Part shown: piece by piece, positions 17,200 through 24,843 of the stretch
Numbering within the stretch: the stretch's first letter is position 1
How the letters are laid out: each line of letters begins with the position of its first letter
From: Iphinoe sp. HA4291-MV1
GTDB lineage: Bacteria > Cyanobacteriota > Cyanobacteriia > Cyanobacteriales > Nostocaceae
Length of the DNA stretch: 51,472 nucleotides
Assembly: GCA_019359415.1 (NCBI GenBank)
Contig: JAHHHH010000054.1
Coordinates: forward strand, 1 to 51,472
Reading direction: 5' to 3'
Program-made: the position numbers and the translations under genes
The notes under the pieces: model-generated
What the model saw: only the letters and a program-made list of their open reading frames with translations
Databases searched by the model: none
Told to the model about the DNA's origin: nothing

Positions 17200-17247
17200 C
17201 AAACTACTCCTTAAAAAACTTTTAATTTCTAAATGTTTTTATTGTTT

Positions 17248-17916
17248 TTATGCCTGCCAAAGGTAGAGAATTGAAAACAGAATCACCCAAACCCCATCAA
17301 CAAAGTGCCAAAACAAAGTGGTTGCACTGACACCGAAGTGACTTTTGTTGTAATTACCTCGACTGAAGGAGCGGATAAGCATGGTTATCTGTAGAAGAAC
17401 ACCAGTTAGAACGTGTAAACTGTGAAAACCTGTCAGCACGTAGAATGTTGAACCAACTAGCCCCGTACTTAACCCAAAATCGAGTTTGCTCCACTCAATT
17501 CCTTGACCAATTAAAAAGTAAGTTCCCATAGCGATCGTTAACAGCCAAAGCCAGCGAAATCTATTAAATTTGCGACGTTTAAGAGCATTTTCTGCTGGTT
17601 GGATGACAAAGCTGCTGGAAAGCAAAACTACCGTATTAATAATTACAAAGGTAGACAGTTCTGGTCCCGAAACACCCGGTGGTAGCCAATTTCTTGAGTG
17701 TGTCAATCGTAGAGCGACGTATGTAAAGATAAAACTCAAAAAGATTATGCTCTCCGACAACAGAAACACGGTAAACCCGAACATCCCCTTGCCATGATGG
17801 TCTTCAGCATTTCCGCCACCGCTTGGTAAAAACCGCAAGAGCCAATTTGGCAGGTGTCGCCGCCACTGCTCAAAACGGAAAGGACTTTCATCTATATGGA
17901 TGACGCGACGGTTCAT
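17248..17916 (-). CDS. ctaE: Cytochrome oxidase subunit III (ARTO-type)
   Basis: The 222-residue membrane protein has about five hydrophobic helices and typical subunit III signatures: the C-terminal FWHFVDGVWVILFSILYLW and the internal FHSLHVLTGVLLQ. Subunit III stabilises subunit I and supports proton uptake. It is encoded 52 bases downstream of subunit I in the order II-I-III usual for cyanobacteria. The N-terminal 40 residues are soluble and include RRHLPNWLLRFLPSGGG. No truncation is seen. Confidence 0.93.
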   Translation of the reverse strand: MNRRVIHIDESPFRFEQWRRHLPNWLLRFLPSGGGNAEDHHGKGMFGFTVFLLSESIIFLSFIFTYVALRLTHSRNWLPPGVSGPELSTFVIINTVVLLSSSFVIQPAENALKRRKFNRFRWLWLLTIAMGTYFLIGQGIEWSKLDFGLSTGLVGSTFYVLTGFHSLHVLTGVLLQITMLIRSFSRGNYNKSHFGVSATTLFWHFVDGVWVILFSILYLWQA

Positions 17917-17968
17917 AATTCAAATGAGATTGGGTATTGGATAGTGTTGAGTTCCGAGTGAATGGCTA

Positions 17969-19675
17969 TCATCTCTCCCCTGCTCCTCTGCCTCTGTGCC
18001 CCTCTGCCTCTTCAGTAGGTTCCACTACTGAGTATTTTGGATCGCCGTAGTCGTAGGGAGGTCTTCTCACAACCGGAATCTCCTCAAAATTCTCTCGTGG
18101 TGGTGGTGAGGAGGTTGTCCATTCCAGTCCAGTAGCGTGCCAAGGATTGTTTACTGCCTTCGGTCCGTATAACCAGGAACCCACCATATTAGCAATAAAG
18201 GGCAGCGTGGATACTCCCAGCAAGAATCCTCCAAGGCTAGCGATGACGTTCCACCCCTGATACTGTGGGTCGTAGGAGGAAATTCGGCGTACCATTCCCT
18301 GTAAACCCAGTGGGTGCATGGGGAAAAAGGTGAGGTTGGCACCAATAAAAGTCAACCAGAAATGCAGTTTACCCCAGCCTTCAGCATACATCCGTCCAGT
18401 TATCTTGGGAAACCAGAAGTAAATGGCTGCGAAAATTGCCATCGTGATGGTGTTGAAGACAATGTAGTGGAAGTGCCCTACCACAAAGTAGGTGTTGTGG
18501 ACGTGAATGTCAAACGGCGTTGCGGCGAGCATCACACCAGTGACACCGCCGAAAAGAAACATTGCTGCACCTCCCATAGCAAATAGCATTGGTGTCTCTA
18601 GGTGCAACTTACTCTTCCAAATTGTCGCAGTCCAGCCAAATGCCTTGACACCAGTAGGCACGGCAACCAACATTGAGGTAACCATGAATAACATCCGCAT
18701 CCAGTCAGGAGTGGCGCTAGTAAACATATGATGCACCCAAACGAAGATGCTGATCAAAGCAATACCTAACGTGGCGATCGCTAATGACCGATAGCCAAAC
18801 AGGGGATTGCGAGAAAAGGCGGGGAGAACCTCCGCAAAAATACCGAAGGCTGGTAGCGCCATGATATAAACTGCTGGGTGGGAGTAGAACCAGAATAAAT
18901 GCTGGTAAATTATAGGGTCGCCATTCTCTAGGGGCTTGAAGAAATGTGTCCCAAAAGCGAGGTCAAACAATAGCAGCGTCAATGCGCCAGTTAGGGAAGG
19001 CAAATTAATTAGTTGCAATAACTGTGCGCTGAGAACCGACCAAACAAAGACGGGCATACGAAAAAACGTCATTCCCGGAGAGCGCATCCAAAAGATGGTA
19101 GTAACAAAGTTGACAGCCCCCATAATTGAAGAGATGCCTATCAGTACTAAACTCACAATCCAAAACAACTCACCATTAATCGGTTGACCTGGGGGAATTT
19201 GGAGACTAATTGGTGGATAAGACCACCAACCTGCCTGAGCGGGACCGTTGGGCAGCAAGAAGCTAGACAGTAGCAAAATACTTGCTGGTGGAATTATCCA
19301 AAAAGAGATGGCGTTGAGCAGGGGAAACGCCATGTCCCGCGCCCCAATCATAAGCGGCACTAAGTAGTTAGAAATACCTGCATTGAACGGGATAATCCAC
19401 AGAAAAATCATGATTGTCCCGTGCATAGTGAATAAGGCGTTGTAGAGTGGGCGGTCAACCACATTTGATTCGGGGGTGAGCAGTTCGGCACGGATGAGCA
19501 TCGCCAACAGCCCGCCAATCAGGAAGAAAATGAAGGTCGTCACCATATACTGAACGCCAATGACCTTATGATCTGTGCTGAAGCTAAAGTATCGCCGCCA
19601 GTTATTATCAGACTCGTTATGGAAATTTTCAGGCTCTCTATCCCCGCTGATACTTTCTATAGAGTCATGTGTCAT
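17969..19675 (-). CDS. ctaD: Haem-copper oxidase subunit I (ARTO-type)
   Basis: The 568-residue protein has 12 predicted helices. Haem and copper ligands are present: H85 (MHGTIMIF), H266 and Y270 in FYSHPAVYIMALP, H315-H316 (WVHHMF), and H401 and H403 in VVGHFHY. The HP-x-VY glutamate of A1 oxidases is replaced by alanine, and a Tyr-Ser pair precedes the histidine, as in A2-type enzymes. The start overlaps the end of subunit II by 11 bases. The last 13 or so residues (EEAEGHRGRGAGER) are encoded by a low-complexity CTCTGCC-like repeat (17969-18010), so the tail is probably repeat-derived. Confidence 0.95.
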   Translation of the reverse strand: MTHDSIESISGDREPENFHNESDNNWRRYFSFSTDHKVIGVQYMVTTFIFFLIGGLLAMLIRAELLTPESNVVDRPLYNALFTMHGTIMIFLWIIPFNAGISNYLVPLMIGARDMAFPLLNAISFWIIPPASILLLSSFLLPNGPAQAGWWSYPPISLQIPPGQPINGELFWIVSLVLIGISSIMGAVNFVTTIFWMRSPGMTFFRMPVFVWSVLSAQLLQLINLPSLTGALTLLLFDLAFGTHFFKPLENGDPIIYQHLFWFYSHPAVYIMALPAFGIFAEVLPAFSRNPLFGYRSLAIATLGIALISIFVWVHHMFTSATPDWMRMLFMVTSMLVAVPTGVKAFGWTATIWKSKLHLETPMLFAMGGAAMFLFGGVTGVMLAATPFDIHVHNTYFVVGHFHYIVFNTITMAIFAAIYFWFPKITGRMYAEGWGKLHFWLTFIGANLTFFPMHPLGLQGMVRRISSYDPQYQGWNVIASLGGFLLGVSTLPFIANMVGSWLYGPKAVNNPWHATGLEWTTSSPPPRENFEEIPVVRRPPYDYGDPKYSVVEPTEEAEGHRGRGAGER

Positions 19676-20588
19676 TACTTACCATCCTTTCAACTGTAAT
19701 CACGGGAGACTTTGAGGGTGCAACAGTGTACCAACCGCTCTTAAACAATGTCTTTGCTGGCTGGATATACTCAGCAACTGCCTGATTTTTTGTAGTCGTT
19801 GGTTCGAGAGCCACCTGGGCAAGCCACTGGTTATAAGCTTGAGGGGATTCAACGTATACATTTGCATCCATCAAAGCAAAGTAAGTACCACTGAATAGAG
19901 AGTCTTTTAAATGGTATTTACCTGTGCGAATCGGCGTTAGCACAATATCAATATTGCGTCCGGGGACAATATACTGCTGTAAGCGGAACTCAGGGACGTA
20001 AAAACTGTGGAGCACATCTTGGGCGTGCATATTTAAGCGGGTGCTGCAATTAACTGGCAGGTGTAATTCATTACTAGTGACATTATTTGGATAGTGGAAA
20101 GACCAATCCCACTGCTTAACGAAAACACCAATAGTTTCAGTAGTCCCTTTGGGGTCGTTGCTAACTGGTGCGGCGTAGGCTGGTTCAGATTCTAGAGGCA
20201 TATGCAAATGCACGATTTGCCCCAAACCTAATATATTTAATTGCTGATAAATATTGAAGCCTTGGAAAGCAATCCACATTACCAGCAGAGTTGGAGTTGC
20301 CGTCCACAAGATTTCTAGCCTCACATCACCTCTAGAGGGATGTCCCTCGCTGTAGTCATGCTTAGATGCTCGAAAGAAAAGTACCGAGTACACCATCATA
20401 CCAACAAGCCCAAGCAAAATAAATGCTCCAACCGAGACTAAGAAGCTAAACAAAGCATCTATCTTTTGCGCTTCTGCTGTAGCTTCAGGAGGCATCCAAG
20501 AATACGCCTGCTGCCCAATCCAATGGCTGATGACTAGCAGCACCGCAATATAACCAGCGATTAGTAAATATTCTAAAAATCTAAACAT
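19665..20588 (-). CDS. ctaC: Oxidase subunit II lacking the CuA site (alternative respiratory terminal oxidase)
   Basis: The 307-residue protein has two N-terminal membrane helices (about 7-25 and 47-72), RLEILWTATPTLLVMWIAF and a cupredoxin domain with KQWDWSFHYP. In cytochrome c oxidases the end of this domain carries C-x-E-x-C-x3-H-x2-M. Here the aligned stretch is DSLFSGTYFALM, so both cysteines (now D229 and S233) and the histidine (F237) are gone; H194 (VLHSF) and M240 remain. Loss of CuA is the hallmark of the cyanobacterial ARTO, thought to take electrons from quinol instead of cytochrome c. The preceding DUF2231 gene ends 24 bases upstream. Confidence 0.93.
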   Translation of the reverse strand: MFRFLEYLLIAGYIAVLLVISHWIGQQAYSWMPPEATAEAQKIDALFSFLVSVGAFILLGLVGMMVYSVLFFRASKHDYSEGHPSRGDVRLEILWTATPTLLVMWIAFQGFNIYQQLNILGLGQIVHLHMPLESEPAYAAPVSNDPKGTTETIGVFVKQWDWSFHYPNNVTSNELHLPVNCSTRLNMHAQDVLHSFYVPEFRLQQYIVPGRNIDIVLTPIRTGKYHLKDSLFSGTYFALMDANVYVESPQAYNQWLAQVALEPTTTKNQAVAEYIQPAKTLFKSGWYTVAPSKSPVITVERMVSNDT

Positions 20589-20612
20589 AAACTCAGAATG
20601 CTTCTCGTTTAA

Positions 20613-21218
20613 TTATTTGAGCAGCAAGTTAGGGTTTTCGCCCTGTCGGAGCAAGCCCGCAGCGGTATTGTGAATGCCAAACTCGCTTCCCATATGCCCC
20701 CCTAATGTTCCGTGGATATACAAGATACCCAGCATTGCAATACCTGCTAATAAGTAAATCCACTGCACTTGCCTGGAGGCTTCCTTGCGCCAATGGTAGC
20801 GTTGCAAGCCTCTCCACACGGTCATGGCAACAATGATCCCCAACAACAAAACACCACCCAAACCATGCAAAAGCATCGTCAAAGGCGCGCTCAACCCCCA
20901 ATCACTCTTTTGATCAATTGGTGGGTTTGCCAGTAGCAACTCGAAAAAGCCAGCTGCAACGGTAAAAAAGGTGACAGTTGCCGCCGCCAGCAGGTTGTAC
21001 CAGCCGACATCGAAGAAGCCAGAACGGATGGCTGTAAGACCCAAAAATTTGAAGATTGGTTTTTCTAAGGGAAAAAGCGCTCCTGCTATATCAAATAATA
21101 TGGCAATAATGAACAAACCCAAAGTCAGATGCACTAGCTTTGGATGCATTGGAATTTCGTAGGGCAGTCCGTTAGCACCCAGCTTCAACCCCAAAGAGTC
21201 AATAAGTTGCGAGTTCAT
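20613..21218 (-). CDS. DUF2231 membrane protein, second of a pair
   Basis: The 201-residue protein has four to five hydrophobic segments. The conserved MHPKLVHLTLGLFI near the N-terminus contains His residues placed like haem or quinone ligands of small membrane redox proteins. DUF2231 proteins are uncharacterised membrane proteins often found beside respiratory genes. It starts two bases after the stop of the first DUF2231 gene and is 24 bases upstream of subunit II, so it is part of the oxidase operon. A role in assembly or electron input is inferred from this position only. Confidence 0.75.
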   Translation of the reverse strand: MNSQLIDSLGLKLGANGLPYEIPMHPKLVHLTLGLFIIAILFDIAGALFPLEKPIFKFLGLTAIRSGFFDVGWYNLLAAATVTFFTVAAGFFELLLANPPIDQKSDWGLSAPLTMLLHGLGGVLLLGIIVAMTVWRGLQRYHWRKEASRQVQWIYLLAGIAMLGILYIHGTLGGHMGSEFGIHNTAAGLLRQGENPNLLLK

Positions 21219-21220
21219 GG

Positions 21221-21709
21221 TCAGACCCCCTGCTTCATTGCTTCAACGACAGGCTCCACGTGCAGCCCGTATACCCAAAACAGCTTGCTTCCCAAATACA
21301 CTTGCAAGAACACCAGGCAAATCAAAAACGTTGCTACACCTAGGTAAGCAGGCGGTACCTTCAAAGGATTGCGATTGCGAATCACGAAACGCCAAGCTGT
21401 GATGGCGGCAACAATCGCCGCCAGCGACCAACCCATAACTGTATGAAAATTCAGTGTTGGCTGGACTGCTTCGTAGACTTGTGCCAAACCTGCTTCAAAC
21501 TGACCAAAGATAACCGCTAGAAAAATTGCTCCTGAAGCAACAAACATATTCCAGAAACTGACCTCAAACAAACGCACGTTGCGGGTGAAATAGCCTAGCA
21601 CATCGCAAAAGAAAGAAAAGAACACCATCGCGATCACAAAGTGGACAATGATGGGGTGTAGAGGGTCGGGGTACGGTAGATTTTGGCTATTAAGAGACAG
21701 AGCGGGCAT
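21221..21709 (-). CDS. DUF2231 membrane protein, first gene of the oxidase operon
   Basis: The start is ATG 21709, because AAGGAG lies six bases upstream; an ATG at 21742 would read through that site. The 162-residue protein begins MPALSLNSQNLPYP and has the DUF2231 signature PLHPIIVHFVIAMVFFSF, then four hydrophobic helices. It is clearly related to the next gene (both carry HP.(I/L)VH followed by a helix), so the pair probably arose by duplication and may form a heterodimer. It is the likely first cistron of the seven-gene oxidase cluster. Confidence 0.8.
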   Translation of the reverse strand: MPALSLNSQNLPYPDPLHPIIVHFVIAMVFFSFFCDVLGYFTRNVRLFEVSFWNMFVASGAIFLAVIFGQFEAGLAQVYEAVQPTLNFHTVMGWSLAAIVAAITAWRFVIRNRNPLKVPPAYLGVATFLICLVFLQVYLGSKLFWVYGLHVEPVVEAMKQGV

Positions 21710-22214
21710 CGCTTTCTCCTTAAGGTATCCAGACGCTGTCATTATTTCTTCTGGTAAGAATACTATTCAGTATTAAATTTTTTGTATATTTTTACTTTTA
21801 CAGCTGCTCCCAAAAACATAGCATTTCTACTAAACTATTTCTTAAAAAATAGATCCTAAAAAATAGAGCAACAAGACTCTATCTTAGGAATGATTTAGAT
21901 AAAAATAATTTCTTTTTGCTAGCTATGTTTTTTATTAGATATTAAATTTTATCACAAAAAAAAATAATCAATAAATGTATACAGCTATACTTTCTTATCT
22001 GAACCTGTAGATTAGCTAGGTAAACCGTTGCTTGTGAGCAATTAAAGTCTTCTATAAATAAGCTTGCATCAAAAATAAAATTAGAATGAAATTTTTCTCC
22101 TACTAGGAAAGAAGCGCTGCTGCCTTCATGCTCTAAAGATTTCATAAAATAATGAAATTAGAATGAAATTTTTCTAGCTCTATAGATATAGATATTCATT
22201 ACTCCAATAGTTAG
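21710..22214. promoter_or_regulatory. AT-rich region upstream of the oxidase operon, with a 21-bp direct repeat
   Basis: About 500 bases without a convincing gene. It should hold the promoter of the minus-strand oxidase cluster. A 21-base direct repeat beginning AAATTAGAATGAAATT occurs exactly at 22078-22098 and 22155-22175, 77 bases apart. An open frame at 21942-22145 (minus) has no ribosome site and unconvincing composition. Confidence 0.5.
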
Positions 22215-22826
22215 AAGCGATCGCCACTAGAAAAGGCACTCAAGTGGATTGATAAATATGGCGATTTTGATGGAGATGGGTTTGTTGAGTATTTAACTCG
22301 TTCTACCCACGGATTACGCAATCAAGGCTGGAAAGATTCGGGTGAATCAATGGTTTATCCGAATGGTAAGTTAGTTGAGCCGCCAATTGCTTTGTGTGAG
22401 GTACAAGGCTACGCCTATGATGCTTGGCTAAAGGCAGCTTTCATTTATGAAGTGTGGGGAGAAAAAGAGCAAGCCCAAAAGCTACGTCAAAAAGCAGAAG
22501 AACTTTATCAATGCTTTAATGATCGCTTTTGGATGGAAAAGGAAGGTTTTTACTGTCTTGGCTTAGATAATAAGAAGCAGCAAATCCAATCAATTACCTC
22601 AAATCCCGGTCATCTACTATGGTCTGGTATTGTACCCAAAGAACGGGCAAAAAGGCTTGTTAAGAGAATTTTTCAACAGGATATGTGGTGTGGTTGGGGC
22701 GTCAATTGGGTTGGGGTGTGGTCAAAATCTGTTGGTGAAGGAATGGACAATGCCCCTTGCCCATTGCCCATTGCCCCTTGCCCATTGCCCATTGCCCATT
22801 GCCCATTGCCCATTGCCCCTTGCTAA
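22215..22826 (+). pseudogene. Fragment of a glycogen-debranching-type amylo-alpha-1,6-glucosidase
   Basis: The frame is open from 22215. It encodes WIDKYGDFDGDGFVEY, GLRNQGWKDSGESMVYPNG, EPPIALCEVQGYAYDAWL and ITSNPGHLLWSGI, which are typical of the (alpha/alpha)6 catalytic domain of GDE/GH63-like enzymes. Several hundred N-terminal residues are missing, with no ATG at the homology edge. At the C-terminus homology stops after DMWCGWGVN, losing the HQGSVWPHD region, and the frame then runs into a heptamer array that supplies a Pro/Cys-rich tail. It is truncated at both ends and cannot be active. Confidence 0.82.
22751..22823. repeat. Short tandem repeat array, heptamer CCCATTG
   Basis: About ten consecutive copies of the 7-mer CCCATTG, some as CCCCTTG, run from 22751 to 22823. 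Such short tandemly repeated heptamers are characteristic of Nostocales genomes. The array lies at the 3' end of the debranching-enzyme fragment and is translated as repeating PLPIA(H/P)C. Confidence 0.92.
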
Positions 22827-22876
22827 CCAACTACTTATGACCACACCCATTGGGTTGAGGAACAAACCCATGACCA

Positions 22877-23563
22877 TTACGCTTGGCGTTGGATTTTACT
22901 CCGTTCCACCCAACCTACACTCTTTTTTTGAATATCTTGTTTGATAAGTTCAAGGTCAATATAAGAGTCAGCAACTCTAATCAGACTTTCACTGGTCATA
23001 GAACCTAAACCAACAACTTCTACTTGGATTCCTCGGTAGGTAATGTTATCAACAGCATAAGCAAGGTCGCCATCTCCACTCAACAGAACTAAAGTATCGC
23101 AGTACCTTGCTAAGGTCATCATATCAACAGCAATCTCTATATCCAAATTCGCTTTTTTAGAGCCATTAGGGAGCGCAATGAGTTCTTTACTTACCACACG
23201 GTAACCATTGCGACTCATCCAGAGCAGAAAGCCTTGCTGTTTTTCATTTGTGTAATCAATACCTGTGTAAAAGTAAGCCCTAAGCAACTGACGCTTCTTT
23301 GTTAGATATTGCAGTAGTTTGGTGTAATCAATTTCAATATTGAGGTGCATTGCTGCGTAAAACAAGTTTGCGCCATCAATAAAAATGGCAATACGTTGGT
23401 GTCGCTTCTTGTCTAGATTGTTCTGGTGACACGGTCGTAAGGTATTTGCACTTGCAATATCTGGTTTTTCAAACACAGAAAGCTGTGTCACATTCAACGG
23501 TGGCTCAAGCTCCAACTTTAAGTGGCGTTGGTTATTATGCTGAGGTCGCGGAAGTAGTTGCAT
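22877..23563 (-). CDS. NYN-domain (LabA/DUF88) putative ribonuclease
   Basis: The 228-residue protein has a disordered basic N-terminus (about 55 residues) and then a NYN fold of the PIN superfamily. Metal-site motifs are IAIFIDGANLFYA, KANLDIEIAVDMM and LVLLSGDGDLAYAV, each with the expected aspartates. NYN proteins are predicted RNases; LabA of Synechococcus belongs to this group and affects circadian output. The last 12 residues (GWVERSKIQRQA) and the stop lie in a sequence resembling a common cyanobacterial interspersed repeat (about 22850-22920), so the native C-terminus may have been replaced. Confidence 0.85.
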   Translation of the reverse strand: MQLLPRPQHNNQRHLKLELEPPLNVTQLSVFEKPDIASANTLRPCHQNNLDKKRHQRIAIFIDGANLFYAAMHLNIEIDYTKLLQYLTKKRQLLRAYFYTGIDYTNEKQQGFLLWMSRNGYRVVSKELIALPNGSKKANLDIEIAVDMMTLARYCDTLVLLSGDGDLAYAVDNITYRGIQVEVVGLGSMTSESLIRVADSYIDLELIKQDIQKKSVGWVERSKIQRQA

Positions 23564-23989
23564 GGAAATACGACTCCGAGCGTGCGTGATTCTTATTAAA
23601 GATAGCAGTGAAAATTATTTGACTTAGAATGGACAAATTAAGACACCTGAAAATTTAATGTTTTCTTTATTTTCTACTATGCTTTGTCTTGAAAGTCATC
23701 TTATAAGACAAGAAAATTTATTTATTGTAATATATCTTAGGAATCAGGAAGACGTTTTGCTGATGTAAATAAAAAAATTGAAATTCTGGCTTGAAATGTG
23801 TGAAATTGGTGGTAATGTAAACACACTTGTTTATATTTATGCACAACTCCTCAGACTAACTGGGGTCCGCTTGACCCCATAAACCTGCTGATGGTTTCAT
23901 GCACCACCAACACGCCCCAGTGAAGCAGGAAGTATATCTCAATGTCCGGACAAGTCCGGCGTTGTATGAGTTTTATGGAGCAGAGGCTT
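23564..23989. other. Intergenic region upstream of tatA, with a hairpin
   Basis: About 425 bases, AT-rich in the left half, with no gene recognised. TGGGGTC-CGCTT-GACCCCA (23861-23879) is a perfect 7-bp stem-loop about 110 bases before the tatA start. It could be a leader structure or a repeat remnant. A second short palindrome, GTCCGGAC, lies at 23944-23951. A longer frame leading into tatA from 23942 lacks the features of a Tat signal-anchor and is not preferred. Confidence 0.45.
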
Positions 23990-24163
23990 ATGTTTGGATT
24001 AGGATGGACGGAAGTCGGTGTTATTGTTCTGGTCGCTCTTCTCATTTTTGGACCAAAAAAAATTCCGGAATTAGGCAGCGCACTGGGCAAAACTCTGCGA
24101 GGTTTTAAGGAGGAACTGAAAAACCCCAGTGACGATACTAATCAGGAAGAAGAAAAACAATAA
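23990..24163 (+). CDS. tatA: Sec-independent (twin-arginine) translocase protein TatA/TatE
   Basis: ATG 23990 gives a 57-residue protein, MFGLGWTEVGVIVLVALLIF, followed by the invariant FGPKKIPELG hinge and an amphipathic helix (GSALGKTLRGFKEELKN) with an acidic tail. This is the full TatA/E/B plan: one short membrane helix, an FGPKK(L/I)P hinge and an amphipathic helix. TatA oligomers form the pore for folded proteins with RRxFL signals, and a substrate candidate, the GH10 xylanase at 47515, is in this window. tatC is not here. Longer starts (23942, 23975) would add a non-conserved extension. Confidence 0.93.
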   Translation: MFGLGWTEVGVIVLVALLIFGPKKIPELGSALGKTLRGFKEELKNPSDDTNQEEEKQ

Positions 24164-24279
24164 TGAGAGGAATTCAGAATACAGAATTACCACATAGATT
24201 CACTTTTTTTGCGATTGGGCGAGCGCTCAGCCCACTTACCCCTTTGGCAATCGCCTAGTTTTTGCCAGCGTCTAATGAA
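24164..24279. other. Convergent gap with GCGATTG inverted repeat
   Basis: The short gap between tatA (plus) and the next gene (minus) contains GCGATTG and CAATCGC arms at about 24211-24258 around a GAGCGCTC palindrome. It could serve as a bidirectional terminator or be another palindromic interspersed repeat. There is no clear T-run. Confidence 0.35.
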
Positions 24280-24771
24280 TTAGAATCTCAAACCAACTCC
24301 ACCTTGCAAGGAGAAAGCTGTCCCACCATCGCGGACAGCATCAAAGGCAATGATAGCGTTACCAAAAATCACAGTATTACTATTTGGGACAACGTAATCA
24401 ATTCCTGGTTGCAGGGCAAAGCCAATTCTATTCCCAACTGGAGAAGGTGTGTCACCGCCAGCGAGAACAAGTCCAGCTCCTATATAGGCATCAGTTTGCC
24501 AGTTGATGGGGTAGTCGTAGGAAACTGTAGGCACAAGGGCAACATTTGAACCAATGAAAGCCTGAGCACGAAAAGAAACGGGAACCTCAAGAAGCTTATA
24601 GCGACCAGCAATAACTCCTCCGACTCGGGCACCATCTGCAAAACCAACTGCCGGACCAACACCAACATAACTACCATATGCTACTTGAGCTTGTGCTGGT
24701 TGGGTAAATTGAGCAAAACTTAAAAGTGAACCAGCTAAAACAACTGATACTAAGTACTTAAGACGCTTCAT
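24280..24771 (-). CDS. Secreted beta-barrel-like outer membrane protein, unknown function
   Basis: The start is ATG 24771, with AGGAG seven bases upstream, giving 163 residues. An N-terminal signal peptide (MKRLKYLVSVVLAGSLLSFA) with a likely cleavage after AQA precedes alternating hydrophobic and polar strands rich in Gly, Ala and aromatics (YGSYVGVGPAVGF, GGVIAGRYKLLEVPVSFRAQ). The chain ends in phenylalanine (GGVGLRF), the classic C-terminal signal for outer-membrane insertion. About eight strands fit the length. It resembles small OmpA/OmpW-like porins in style, but I do not recognise the family. Confidence 0.78.
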   Translation of the reverse strand: MKRLKYLVSVVLAGSLLSFAQFTQPAQAQVAYGSYVGVGPAVGFADGARVGGVIAGRYKLLEVPVSFRAQAFIGSNVALVPTVSYDYPINWQTDAYIGAGLVLAGGDTPSPVGNRIGFALQPGIDYVVPNSNTVIFGNAIIAFDAVRDGGTAFSLQGGVGLRF

Positions 24772-24843
24772 TTCCCCGCTCCTCACAAAATTCCTAGTTT
24801 AATTATCGTAGATTTTATAAGAAAAATGCTGAAAACTCTACCT

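Noticed and set aside
21942-22145. Open frame of 67 codons on the minus strand
   Set aside because: AT-rich, no ribosome site, contains one copy of the direct repeat and shows no protein-like pattern.
22751-22823. Possible CRISPR-like array
   Set aside because: The unit is only seven bases with no spacers; it is a short tandem repeat.
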